A stretch of DNA of 64,000 bases from contig NZ_MSYM01000016.1 in the NCBI RefSeq assembly GCF_001938565.1, positions 62,001 through 126,000 on the forward strand. Reading direction: 5' to 3'. Positions within the stretch are counted from its first letter, which is position 1, and every line of letters begins with the position of its first letter. Both the position numbers and the translations under genes were made by a program. The notes beneath the pieces are model-generated. The model saw only the letters and a program-made list of their open reading frames with translations, was not told the origin of the DNA and did not search any database. Positions 18,085 to 26,441 of the stretch are shown here, piece after piece. This stretch comes from Rhodoferax antarcticus ANT.BR. Its GTDB lineage: Bacteria; Pseudomonadota; Gammaproteobacteria; Burkholderiales; Burkholderiaceae_C.

Positions 18085-19554
18085 ATGTCAACAGTTTTTT
18101 ATGATGGCCGCGCCCTGATCAATGGCCAACGCGTGAACGCAGTCAATGAACAAACGTTTGACTGCCTGTCACCCGTCGATGGTCGCCTGCTGACAACGGT
18201 GTCCCGTTGCGCCCAAGCGGATGTCGATGCGGCGGTGGCTGCGGCACGCAGCGCCTTTGAAGACAAGCGCTGGTGCGGCATGGCACCGGCGGCGCGCAAG
18301 CGGGTCATGATCCAGTTTGCCGACCAGCTGCTGGCCCACGCAGACGAACTGGCGCTAATGGAAACGCTCGACATGGGCAAACCCATCAAGTATTCGCGTG
18401 CGGTCGATGTCAAGAGCGCAGCCAACTGCATCCGCTGGTATGGCGAGGCGGTGGACAAAATTTACGACCAGATCGCCCCAACGGCCAGTACCGCGCTGGC
18501 ACTCATCACCCGTGAACCGATGGGGGTGGTGGGCGTCATCGTGCCGTGGAACTACCCGATGATCATGGCCGCCTGGAAGATTGCCCCGGCGCTGGCGGCG
18601 GGCAACTCGGTGGTGCTCAAACCCAGTGAAAAGTCACCTTTGACCGCGCTGCGCCTGGCCGAATTGGCGCTCGAAGCTGGTATCCCGCCCGGCGTGTTCA
18701 ACGTGGTGCCGGGTTTTGGGCCAGAGGCCGGGTCACCTCTGGCGCTGCACATGGACGTGGACTGCATCGCGTTTACCGGCTCCACCCGCGTGGGCAAACA
18801 AATCCATGTGATGGCTGGGCAAAGCAACCTGAAACGCGCCTGGACCGAGCTCGGTGGCAAGTCGCCCAACATTGTCTTTGCCGACTGCCCGGACCTCGAC
18901 ATTGCGGTAGAAGCGGCCGTGGGCAGCATCTTTTTTAACCAGGGTGAGAGCTGCAACGCGCCGTCGCGCCTGTTTGTGGAGGCCAGCATTCAAGAGCAGT
19001 TTCTGGAAAAAGCCGTGGCGCTGGCGCCCAAATTCATGCCCGCCAACCCGCTGGACCCAGCCACCATCATGGGCGCCATCGTCGATAAAACCCAGATGGA
19101 CAGCGTGCTGCGGTATGTGGAAAGTGGCAAGTCGGAAGGGGCCAGTTTGTTGCACGGTGGCGCGCAGGCCCTGACCGAAAGCGGTGGTTACTACGTTCAG
19201 CCAACCATCTTTGCCGGGGTCAAGCCGGAGATGACGATTTGCCGGGAAGAGATCTTTGGCCCGGTGCTCTCGGTGCTGTCGTTTACTGACGCCGCTGAGG
19301 TGGTGCGCCAGGCCAATGCCAGCGTGTACGGGCTGCAGGCGGCGGTGTGGACGCGTGACATCAACAAGGCGCACGGCGTGGCGCGTGCGCTCAAGGCCGG
19401 TACCGTGCACATCAACCAGTACGACGAGGACGACATCACCGTGCCTTTTGGCGGCTTCAAGCAAAGCGGGGTAGGGCGCGACAAATCGCTGCACGCGTTT
19501 GATAAATACACCGAGACCAAGACCACCTGGATCCGCATCGACAGCCCGGTGTAG
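18085..19554 (+). CDS. puuC: Aldehyde dehydrogenase (gamma-glutamyl-gamma-aminobutyraldehyde dehydrogenase, PuuC-like)
   Basis: 489 aa NAD(P)-dependent aldehyde dehydrogenase. Motifs: VIVPWNYPMIMAAWKIAPAL, NAD-binding FTGSTRVGK, catalytic Glu in WTELGGKSPNIVF and catalytic Cys in NQGESCNAPSR; C-terminal EEIFGPVLSVLSF. Position at the end of the polyamine locus suggests oxidation of 4-aminobutanal or its gamma-glutamyl form to GABA or gamma-glutamyl-GABA. Substrate assignment is contextual; the family is broad. GAAAGG lies just upstream of the ATG. Confidence 0.87.
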   Translation: MSTVFYDGRALINGQRVNAVNEQTFDCLSPVDGRLLTTVSRCAQADVDAAVAAARSAFEDKRWCGMAPAARKRVMIQFADQLLAHADELALMETLDMGKPIKYSRAVDVKSAANCIRWYGEAVDKIYDQIAPTASTALALITREPMGVVGVIVPWNYPMIMAAWKIAPALAAGNSVVLKPSEKSPLTALRLAELALEAGIPPGVFNVVPGFGPEAGSPLALHMDVDCIAFTGSTRVGKQIHVMAGQSNLKRAWTELGGKSPNIVFADCPDLDIAVEAAVGSIFFNQGESCNAPSRLFVEASIQEQFLEKAVALAPKFMPANPLDPATIMGAIVDKTQMDSVLRYVESGKSEGASLLHGGAQALTESGGYYVQPTIFAGVKPEMTICREEIFGPVLSVLSFTDAAEVVRQANASVYGLQAAVWTRDINKAHGVARALKAGTVHINQYDEDDITVPFGGFKQSGVGRDKSLHAFDKYTETKTTWIRIDSPV

Positions 19555-19586
19555 TTGGTCGCTTGCCAAGGTACTGCTATTGTAAG

Positions 19587-19623
19587 CATAGCTTTAAGCG
19601 CTTTATCCATAAGGGCTAGAAGG
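19587..19623 (-). repeat. CTAG dispersed repeat, copy 5
   Basis: Reverse-orientation copy CATAGCTTTAAGCGCTTTAT ... AAGGGCTAGAAGG, 32 bp after the stop of the aldehyde dehydrogenase. Confidence 0.8.
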
Positions 19624-19903
19624 TTAAAAGACCACTAACCTCCAGGAGATCATCGTTGCTGATCTGCAGGAGTAGAGCTTGCATTCCATCCTGAACCACA
19701 CAGGCTGCCTGGCTTGACGGCATCAAGCGAGCGCTACCTGCCGCTGCTGCCTGCCAGCCGATTTCGGCGCTGCAGTGCAAGCGCTGGCGCGTGGCACGCT
19801 GCCGCAGCACACCCTTGGCGAGGTCTTTTGCCAGCAGTTCGTCGCACTTAATTCGCACCAGTGGCAGGCCTCTGCCCAAAGTGTCAGTGCCTAGCGACTG
19901 CAA
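19616..19903 (-). CDS. Possible small protein of unknown function
   Basis: A 95-codon minus-strand frame beginning with TTG (MQSLGTDTLGRGLPLVRIKC). Composition is protein-like, with balanced charged and hydrophobic residues, but there is no ATG or clear ribosome site, and its last codons run into a CTAG repeat. It could be a remnant of a longer gene. I recognise no family. It occupies the otherwise empty interval between the aldehyde dehydrogenase and aceA. Confidence 0.25.
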   Translation of the reverse strand: MQSLGTDTLGRGLPLVRIKCDELLAKDLAKGVLRQRATRQRLHCSAEIGWQAAAAGSARLMPSSQAACVVQDGMQALLLQISNDDLLEVSGLLTF

Positions 19904-20008
19904 TGTGCTACGGATACTTTCTGATTTTCACATGGCGGGATTATCGATTTTGTATGATGGGATTTGACTGGTGCATAACCCTCCAAATTTTTCTTAAAGT
20001 GAAAAACA

Positions 20009-20109
20009 GTATTTCGCATCACAAAATACAAAAATAAGTCCTTGATTTTATTACAATAAAAATATGTCTTCTATAAGACATAAGATCTAAATAAACTCTT
20101 ATAGAAGAC
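20009..20109. promoter_or_regulatory. AT-rich aceA promoter region with paired inverted repeats
   Basis: Three inverted structures lie 75-175 bp upstream of aceA. GTATTT (20009) pairs with AAATAC (20024). ATGTCT/AGACAT flank TCTATA at 20064-20081. GTCTTCTATAAGA (20066-20078) recurs as its exact reverse complement TCTTATAGAAGAC at 20097-20109. Together these look like operator half-sites for a regulator of the glyoxylate shunt; the protein is unknown. The region is far more AT-rich than its surroundings. Confidence 0.55.
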
Positions 20110-20183
20110 TAGAATTCATCCTGACACACCGCTTTGCCAAATCAGCCAGGTGGTCGCCGTTTTAACCAACTCAGGAGTGTTTT

Positions 20184-21512
20184 ATGACCCAATCCACCGC
20201 GCCTTTGAGCCGCCAAGAGCAAATCGCTGCCCTCGAAAAAGACTGGGCCACCAACCCACGCTGGAAGGGTGTCAAGCGCGGCTACAGCGCTGCTGATGTC
20301 GTTCGTTTGCGCGGCAGCGTCAACATCGAGCACACCCTGGCCAAGCGCGGCGCCGAGAAACTGTGGGACAAAGTCAACGGTGGTGCCAAAAAGGGCTACG
20401 TCAACGCTTTCGGCGCGATCTCGGCAGGTCAAGCCATGCAGCAAGCCAAGGCTGGCCTGGAAGCCGTGTACCTGTCGGGCTGGCAAGTCGCCGCTGACGG
20501 CAATACGTCTGAGACCATGTACCCCGACCAGTCGCTGTATGCCTACGACTCCGTACCGACCATGGTGCGCCGTATCAACAACACCTTCAAGCGTGCCGAC
20601 GAAATCCAGTGGGGCCGTGGTATTGAGCCTGGTTCCAAAGAGTTCATCGACTTCTTCTTGCCTATCGTGGCTGATGCAGAAGCCGGTTTCGGTGGCGTGT
20701 TGAATGCGTTCGAGCTGATGAAGAACATGATCGCCTCTGGCGCTGCCGGCGTGCACTTTGAAGACCAGTTGGCTGCCGTGAAGAAGTGTGGCCACATGGG
20801 CGGCAAAGTGCTGGTGCCTACCCGTGAAGCCATTGAGAAGCTGATCTCTGCCCGTTTCGCGGCAGACACCATGGGCGTGTCCACCCTCATTTTGGCCCGT
20901 ACCGATGCTGAAGCCGCTAACCTGATCACCAGCGACTACGACGAAAACGACAAGCCATTCATCACCGGCGAGCGTACCCAAGAAGGCTTCTACCGCGTCA
21001 AGAACGGTCTGGAGCAGTCCATCAGCCGTGGCGTCGCTTACGCTCCCTACGCTGACTTGGTGTGGTGCGAAACTGGCGTGCCCGACATCGGTTTTGCTCG
21101 CGAATTCGCACAGGCCGTGTTGGCTGCTTGCCCCGGCAAGCTGCTGTCGTACAACTGCTCGCCATCGTTTAACTGGAAGAAAAACCTCAGCGACTCACAG
21201 ATCGCCTCCTTCCAGGAAGACCTGTCCGCACTGGGTTACAAGTACCAGTTCATCACCTTGGCCGGTATCCACATCAACTGGTTCAACACTTTCCAGTTTG
21301 CCCACGCTTACGCCCAAGGCGAAGGCATGAAGCACTACACGGAAATGGTGCAAGAGCCAGAATTTGCTGCCCGCGAAAAGGGTTACACCTTCGTGTCGCA
21401 CCAGCAAGAAGTGGGCGTAGGCTACTTCGACGACGTGACCACCGTGATCCAAGGCGGCACTTCCAGCGTGAAGGCCTTGACCGGTTCTACAGAGGAAGAG
21501 CAGTTCCACTAA
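20184..21512 (+). CDS. aceA: Isocitrate lyase
   Basis: 442 aa. Cleaves isocitrate to glyoxylate and succinate, the first step of the glyoxylate shunt. The catalytic loop KKCGHMGGKVLVPT is intact, as are the substrate-binding WQVAADGNTSETMYPDQSLY, ILARTDAEAANLI and NCSPSFNWKKN. AGGAG lies 7 nt upstream of the ATG. Codon use is strongly biased, as in highly expressed genes. Monocistronic, with its own operator-rich promoter and terminator. Malate synthase is not in the window. Confidence 0.96.
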   Translation: MTQSTAPLSRQEQIAALEKDWATNPRWKGVKRGYSAADVVRLRGSVNIEHTLAKRGAEKLWDKVNGGAKKGYVNAFGAISAGQAMQQAKAGLEAVYLSGWQVAADGNTSETMYPDQSLYAYDSVPTMVRRINNTFKRADEIQWGRGIEPGSKEFIDFFLPIVADAEAGFGGVLNAFELMKNMIASGAAGVHFEDQLAAVKKCGHMGGKVLVPTREAIEKLISARFAADTMGVSTLILARTDAEAANLITSDYDENDKPFITGERTQEGFYRVKNGLEQSISRGVAYAPYADLVWCETGVPDIGFAREFAQAVLAACPGKLLSYNCSPSFNWKKNLSDSQIASFQEDLSALGYKYQFITLAGIHINWFNTFQFAHAYAQGEGMKHYTEMVQEPEFAAREKGYTFVSHQQEVGVGYFDDVTTVIQGGTSSVKALTGSTEEEQFH

Positions 21513-21548
21513 GCACAGTTCACCCAAGTAGAGCCCGAGGAGGGGCGA

Positions 21549-21582
21549 GGCTGGCAGTCCGTAAAGGTTGCCAGCCTTTTTT
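21549..21582 (+). terminator. Rho-independent terminator of aceA
   Basis: GGCTGGCA and TGCCAGCC form an 8-bp GC-rich stem with a 12-nt loop, followed by six T. Confidence 0.88.
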
Positions 21583-21822
21583 CTGTGCAGTGACCCGAGT
21601 GGACGTGCCAGGGCTGTTAAGACACTGCGCTTAAAATCGGGCCTACAACTTTTGAATAAGAGCGAGAAAGGCATCTGGTTATGACACCGCGAACGTCTCG
21701 GCAGCTATTTATGTAATAAGGCCGCAGCCCGCGTGTCTTATGCGCAGTGTGCTATATTATTTATAGTGAAATTCGGACCATCCCGCTTTTTTTGCTCATT
21801 CCCTTACTCCTCTCAGATCATC

Positions 21823-23736
21823 ATGGTTCAAATTACGCTTCCCGACGGCTCGCAACGTGACTACCCGGGCCCCGTCACCGTGGCCGAAGTAGCTGCTTCT
21901 ATCGGCGCCGGACTTGCCAAAGCGGCGCTGGTCGGCAAGGTTGGTGGCAAAGTGGTCGACACCAGCTTTGTCATTGATAGCGATGCCGCTCTGTCGATCG
22001 TCACCGCCAAAGACGCCGACGGCCTGGAGGTGATTCGCCACTCCACCGCGCACTTGCTGGCCTACGCCGTCAAAGACCTGTTCCCACAAGCCCAGGTAAC
22101 CATCGGCCCGGTGATCGAAAACGGTTTTTTCTACGATTTTGCCTTTGAGCGACCGTTCACCCTGGACGATTTGGCCATCATCGAGAAGCGCATGACCGAG
22201 CTGGCCAACAAGGACGAACCCGTGACCCGCCGGGTGCTGCCGCGCGACGAAGCGGTGGCCTATTTCAAAGGTCTGGGCGAGCACTACAAGGCTGAAATCA
22301 TCGCCAGCATTCCGGCCAACGAAGACGTTAGCCTGTACCGTGAAGGTGCTTTTGAAGACCTGTGCCGTGGCCCACACGTGCCCAGCACCGGCAAGCTCAA
22401 ACACTTCAAACTGATGAAAGTGGCTGGCGCTTACTGGCGTGGTGACCATAAAAACGAGATGCTGCAGCGCATCTACGGCACCGCCTGGGCGACCAAGGAA
22501 GAACTGGCGCAGCACCTGAAGATGCTCGAAGAAGCCGAGAAGCGCGACCACCGCAAACTCGGCCGCGAGCTGAACCTTTTTCACATTGATGAGCATTCGC
22601 CGGGTACCGTTTTCTGGCACCCCAAGGGTTGGCAGATATGGCAAGCCGTGGAACAGTACATGCGCCAGGTCTATCGCGACAACGGTTACGAAGAGGTCAA
22701 AGGCCCGCAGATTCTGGACAAAGGCTTGTGGGAGAAAACCGGCCATTGGGACAAATACCGCGACAACATGTTCACCACCGAGTCGGAAAAGCGCGAGTAC
22801 GCGCTCAAGCCGATGAACTGCCCCGGCCACATCCTGATTTTCAAGCAGGGCATCAAAAGCTACCGTGACTTGCCGTTGCGCTACGGCGAATTCGGTCAGT
22901 GCCACCGTAACGAGCCCACTGGCGGGCTGCACGGCATCATGCGGGTACGCGCCTTCACGCAGGACGACGGCCACATTTTCTGCACCGAAGATATGATTCT
23001 GGACGAGTGTGTGGCCTACACCACGCTGCTGCAAAAGGTTTATGAGGATTTTGGCTTTACCAAAATCATCTATAAGGTTGCCACTCGGCCTGAGGCGCGG
23101 ATCGGTTCTGACGCGTCCTGGGACAAGGCAGAGCACGCGCTCTTCGAGAGCCTTCGCCGCTCAGGTTGCGAGTTTGAAGTTTCCCCGGGTGAGGGCGCGT
23201 TTTACGGCCCCAAAATCGAATACACCTTGAAAGACGCCATTGGCCGCCAGTGGCAATGTGGCACGATTCAGGTCGATTTCTTCATGACCGAGCGTTTGGA
23301 TGCTGAATACGTGGGCGAGGACGGTGCGCGTCACCGTCCGGTGATGCTGCACCGCGCCATCGTCGGCAGCCTGGAACGATTCATCGGGATTTTGATCGAA
23401 GAAACCGCTGGCGCCTTGCCTGCTTGGCTGGCGCCGGTGCAAGTCATGGTGCTTAACATCACCGATGCGCAGGCTGAATACGCCCAAAGCGTTGTCAAAA
23501 CGCTGCTAAATCAAGGGTTTAGGGTGCAGTCAGACCTTCGTAACGAAAAAATCACGTATAAAATACGCGAGCATTCAATGCAAAAAGTGCCGTATCTGGT
23601 CGTTATTGGCGACAAAGAGATGGCGTCTGGTGCCGTTGCAGTGCGCGCCCGAGGTGGTCAAGACCTTGGAGTGATGTCTCTGGAGGATTTCTCGCAGAAA
23701 TTGTCAGCCGATGTTGCTCGCAAATCGAACACTTAA
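21823..23736 (+). CDS. thrS: Threonyl-tRNA synthetase
   Basis: Class II aminoacyl-tRNA synthetase of 637 aa from the ATG at 21823; the open frame reaches 21733 but homologs start [10 protein letters not shown]. Domains: TGS (1-62), second additional domain with [11 protein letters not shown] and [14 protein letters not shown], catalytic core with the zinc Cys in PMNCPGHIL, motif 2 ([20 protein letters not shown]), motif 3 ([19 protein letters not shown]), and an anticodon-binding domain at the C-terminus. First gene of the thrS-infC-rpmI-rplT-pheST-ihfA block. No strong Shine-Dalgarno is visible before it. Confidence 0.96.
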   Translation: MVQITLPDGSQRDYPGPVTVAEVAASIGAGLAKAALVGKVGGKVVDTSFVIDSDAALSIVTAKDADGLEVIRHSTAHLLAYAVKDLFPQAQVTIGPVIENGFFYDFAFERPFTLDDLAIIEKRMTELANKDEPVTRRVLPRDEAVAYFKGLGEHYKAEIIASIPANEDVSLYREGAFEDLCRGPHVPSTGKLKHFKLMKVAGAYWRGDHKNEMLQRIYGTAWATKEELAQHLKMLEEAEKRDHRKLGRELNLFHIDEHSPGTVFWHPKGWQIWQAVEQYMRQVYRDNGYEEVKGPQILDKGLWEKTGHWDKYRDNMFTTESEKREYALKPMNCPGHILIFKQGIKSYRDLPLRYGEFGQCHRNEPTGGLHGIMRVRAFTQDDGHIFCTEDMILDECVAYTTLLQKVYEDFGFTKIIYKVATRPEARIGSDASWDKAEHALFESLRRSGCEFEVSPGEGAFYGPKIEYTLKDAIGRQWQCGTIQVDFFMTERLDAEYVGEDGARHRPVMLHRAIVGSLERFIGILIEETAGALPAWLAPVQVMVLNITDAQAEYAQSVVKTLLNQGFRVQSDLRNEKITYKIREHSMQKVPYLVVIGDKEMASGAVAVRARGGQDLGVMSLEDFSQKLSADVARKSNT

Positions 23737-23821
23737 GTTGCAGGTTAAAAGCCTAGTTGCAGGCGTGTGCCGTGCGGTTATCGCTACTGTTGCAGTAGCA
23801 GTTATTGTGAAGGATTAAACT

Positions 23822-24415
23822 ATCGCTACCGAATTTCGTGATCGCCGTCACCGCGAAGAACGCAAACACCGATTGAATCGGGAAATCATGGTGCCAGAGG
23901 TTCGCCTTTCTGGTGTGGACAACGAGCCGCTTGGTGTCGTCAGCCTCATGGAGGCGTTGCGCATGGCCGGCGAACTAGACGTTGATTTGGTGGAGATTGC
24001 GGCTACGGCCATACCGCCGGTTTGCCGTCTGATGGATTACGGTAAGTTCAAGTACCAGGAGCAGAAAAAAGCTGCTGAGGCCAAGGCTAAGCAGACGGTG
24101 ATCGAGATCAAAGAGATCAAGTTCCGCCCAGGTACCGATGACGGTGACTACAACATCAAGATGCGCAATATCAAGCGTTTTTTGGCCGAAGGTGACAAGT
24201 GCAAGATCACTTTGCGTTTCCGGGGTCGCGAAATCACCCACCAAGAGTTGGGTATGGCGTTGTTGAACCGCATTCGTGACGAGTTGGGCGATCTGATTCT
24301 GGTAGAACAGTTTCCCAAGCTTGAAGGTCGCCAGATGATCATGATGATTGCGCCGGGTCGCAAGAAGCAGGTTGCCAAACCGGTTGCAACTGAAAGCACT
24401 GCCACAGCGGCTTGA
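23822..24415 (+). CDS. infC: Translation initiation factor IF-3, non-canonical AUC start
   Basis: 197 aa. The conserved N-terminus reads (M)[20 protein letters not shown] in frame from the ATC at 23822, with AAGGA 7 nt upstream and no ATG or GTG at that place. The first ATG in frame (23888) would delete the essential N-terminal segment. infC of many bacteria starts with AUU or AUC so that IF-3, which rejects non-canonical starts, represses its own synthesis. Domains: IF3-N ([14 protein letters not shown]), Lys-rich linker ([17 protein letters not shown]), IF3-C ([20 protein letters not shown]). Confidence 0.95.
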   Translation: MATEFRDRRHREERKHRLNREIMVPEVRLSGVDNEPLGVVSLMEALRMAGELDVDLVEIAATAIPPVCRLMDYGKFKYQEQKKAAEAKAKQTVIEIKEIKFRPGTDDGDYNIKMRNIKRFLAEGDKCKITLRFRGREITHQELGMALLNRIRDELGDLILVEQFPKLEGRQMIMMIAPGRKKQVAKPVATESTATAA

Positions 24416-24634
24416 TAGCAACCGGGGTCCGTTGTAGGACACCAAACAGAATTTAAAACGGGTGCGGTGGTCATGAAAGTGACTGCCGGATTTTGTTTTG
24501 AAGGTAGTGAGCGAAAGCGCATTGCCAAAATACGAGAGGGTTAAAAGCCGTCTCTATAAAAGTGGCTCGGGGCCAACAAGGCTGCACAGAGTGTGCAGAC
24601 GCCTCACGAGCACAATGTCAAAAGGAGCATGAAA

Positions 24635-24838
24635 ATGCCCAAAATGAAGACCAAAAGCGCGGCGAAGAAACGCTTCCGCGTCCGTCCAGGTGGTACCGTC
24701 AAGCGCGGTCAAGCCTTCAAACGTCACATTCTGACCAAGAAGACCACCAAAAATAAACGCCATCTGCGTGGTTCAACCGCTGTTCATGAGGCCGATATGG
24801 GTCGCATGGCACAGATGTTGCCCGGCCGTGGTCTTTAA
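24635..24838 (+). CDS. rpmI: 50S ribosomal protein bL35
   Basis: 67 aa, very basic, [19 protein letters not shown]; family length. The ATG at 24635 has AAGGAG 7 nt upstream; an ATG two codons earlier sits too close to it. The 219-bp gap after infC has room for an L20-binding leader such as regulates rpmI-rplT in E. coli, but I cannot show that structure. rplT follows 25 bp downstream. Confidence 0.95.
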   Translation: MPKMKTKSAAKKRFRVRPGGTVKRGQAFKRHILTKKTTKNKRHLRGSTAVHEADMGRMAQMLPGRGL

Positions 24839-24863
24839 TTAACGACGAACAAGGAGTAATTCA

Positions 24864-25223
24864 ATGCCTCGCGTCAAACGTGGTGTAACGGCTCACGCCC
24901 GCCACAAAAAAGTTCTGGCCCTTGCAAAAGGCTTCCGTGGTCGCCGCGGTAATGTTTTCCGGGTCGCCAAAGAAGCGGTCATGAAAGCAGGGCAATATGC
25001 CTACCGTGATCGTCGTACCAAAAAACGTGTCTTCCGTCAGTTGTGGATTGCCCGTATCAATGCCGCTGCTCGTCAGTGTGGCATGACTTACAGCCAGTTC
25101 GCCAACGGTCTGAAGAAGGCTTCTATCGAGATCGACCGCAAGGTGCTGAGCGATATCGCTGTGCACGACATGGCAGCATTTGCCGGTATCGTGGCCCAAG
25201 TGAAGGCCAAACTGGCAGCATGA
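24864..25223 (+). CDS. rplT: 50S ribosomal protein bL20
   Basis: 119 aa, [20 protein letters not shown] at the N-terminus and the globular C-terminal region ([20 protein letters not shown]) are diagnostic. L20 is needed for early 50S assembly and in some bacteria represses its own operon. AAGGAG upstream. Followed by a hairpin terminator built partly from a CTAG repeat. Confidence 0.96.
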   Translation: MPRVKRGVTAHARHKKVLALAKGFRGRRGNVFRVAKEAVMKAGQYAYRDRRTKKRVFRQLWIARINAAARQCGMTYSQFANGLKKASIEIDRKVLSDIAVHDMAAFAGIVAQVKAKLAA

Positions 25224-25247
25224 GAGTTGACTGATTGCTATTTAAAA

Positions 25248-25283
25248 GATAGCTAATAGTCTAATAGTGATAAGGGCTAGAGC
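25248..25283 (-). repeat. CTAG dispersed repeat, copy 6 (part of rplT terminator)
   Basis: Diverged reverse-orientation copy GATAGCTAATAGTCTAATAG ... TAAGGGCTAGAGC. Its AAGGGCTAG forms the left arm of the terminator hairpin. Confidence 0.65.
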
Positions 25284-25308
25284 TTGAAAAGGCACTAGCC
25301 CTTTTTCC
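25272..25308 (+). terminator. Rho-independent terminator after rplT
   Basis: AAGGGCTAG (25272) pairs with CTAGCCCTT (25295), loop of 14 nt, then a T5 run. It would separate rpmI-rplT from pheST, at least in part. The left arm comes from the dispersed repeat. Confidence 0.75.
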
Positions 25309-25355
25309 TTGATCGTGTGTCGGCCTGCAACTTCCTGCCTCAACCCAGATTTTTT

Positions 25356-26432
25356 ATGAATGACTTGACTACTGTTGTTGACAGCGCTGCTGCGGCGTTT
25401 GCCGTGGCGCACACGCCTGCCGACCTTGAGAACGCCAAGGCGCTGTACCTGGGTAAATCCGGGCGCATCACTGAGCTGATGAAGGGCATGGTCGCACTGC
25501 CTGTGGACGAGAAAAAGACACGTGGCGCCGCCATCAACTTGGCCAAGCAGGCCATTGAAGCGGCATTGAACGCGCGCCGCCAAGCCATGGCCGATGCTGA
25601 TTTGCAAGCCCAGCTACAAGCCGAAGCGCTGGATGTGACGCTGCCCGGTCGCCAGCGGGGTACCGGTGGTTTGCATCCGGTATCTCTCACGCTGGAGCGC
25701 ATTGAGGCTATTTTTGGTTCGATGGGGTTTGATGTGGCGCAGGGCCCTGAGATCGAATCCGACTGGTTCAACTTCACCGCGCTCAACACGCCCGAAGACC
25801 ACCCCGCGCGCTCCATGCACGACACGTTTTATGTGGAAGGTGGCAGTGAGACCGCGCCAAATTTGCTGCGCACACACACCAGCCCGATGCAGATTCGCTA
25901 TGCCGTACAGCATGTCAAAAAGCACCGCCAAGCCGTTGAAGGTTCTGCCTCGCAAGGTGGCCTGTTTTCAGGTGCCATGCCGGAGATTCGCGTTATCGCG
26001 CCGGGCCGTACCTACCGGGTGGACAGTGATGCCACACACTCGCCGATGTTTCACCAGTGTGAAGGTTTGTGGGTAGGTGAGGCCATTAGTTTCAAGGATC
26101 TGAAATACGTTTTCACCGACTTTTGCCGCACTTTTTTCGAGAACAACGATCTGGTGCTGCGTTTTCGCCCGAGCTTTTTCCCGTTCACCGAGCCCAGTGC
26201 CGAGATCGACATCCAGTTTCCCAGCGGGCCGCTGGCCGGGCGCTGGCTGGAAGTGGCGGGTAGCGGCCAGGTGCACCCCAATGTGATCCGCAATATGGGT
26301 CTGGACCCCGAGCGTTATATCGGCTTTGCCTTTGGCATGGGGCCAGACCGCTTGACCATGCTGCGTTATGGCGTGAACGATTTGCGCCTGTTTTTTGATG
26401 GCGACATCCGTTTTTTGTCGCAGTTCCGCTGA
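25356..26432 (+). CDS. pheS: Phenylalanyl-tRNA synthetase alpha subunit
   Basis: 358 aa from the ATG at 25356 ([15 protein letters not shown]); an upstream in-frame start at 25317 lies within the terminator-proximal leader. N-terminal coiled-coil tRNA-binding region (to about 90), then the catalytic core with motif 2 [21 protein letters not shown] and motif 3 [17 protein letters not shown]. Forms the alpha2beta2 enzyme with PheT, encoded 9 bp downstream. Confidence 0.95.
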   Translation: MNDLTTVVDSAAAAFAVAHTPADLENAKALYLGKSGRITELMKGMVALPVDEKKTRGAAINLAKQAIEAALNARRQAMADADLQAQLQAEALDVTLPGRQRGTGGLHPVSLTLERIEAIFGSMGFDVAQGPEIESDWFNFTALNTPEDHPARSMHDTFYVEGGSETAPNLLRTHTSPMQIRYAVQHVKKHRQAVEGSASQGGLFSGAMPEIRVIAPGRTYRVDSDATHSPMFHQCEGLWVGEAISFKDLKYVFTDFCRTFFENNDLVLRFRPSFFPFTEPSAEIDIQFPSGPLAGRWLEVAGSGQVHPNVIRNMGLDPERYIGFAFGMGPDRLTMLRYGVNDLRLFFDGDIRFLSQFR

Positions 26433-26441
26433 AGACTATTT

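Noticed and set aside
21655..21720. tRNA-like stretch upstream of thrS (GGCATCTGGTTATGACACC)
   Set aside because: No acceptor stem, no T-loop TTCGA and no CCA end; it cannot be folded into a cloverleaf by eye.
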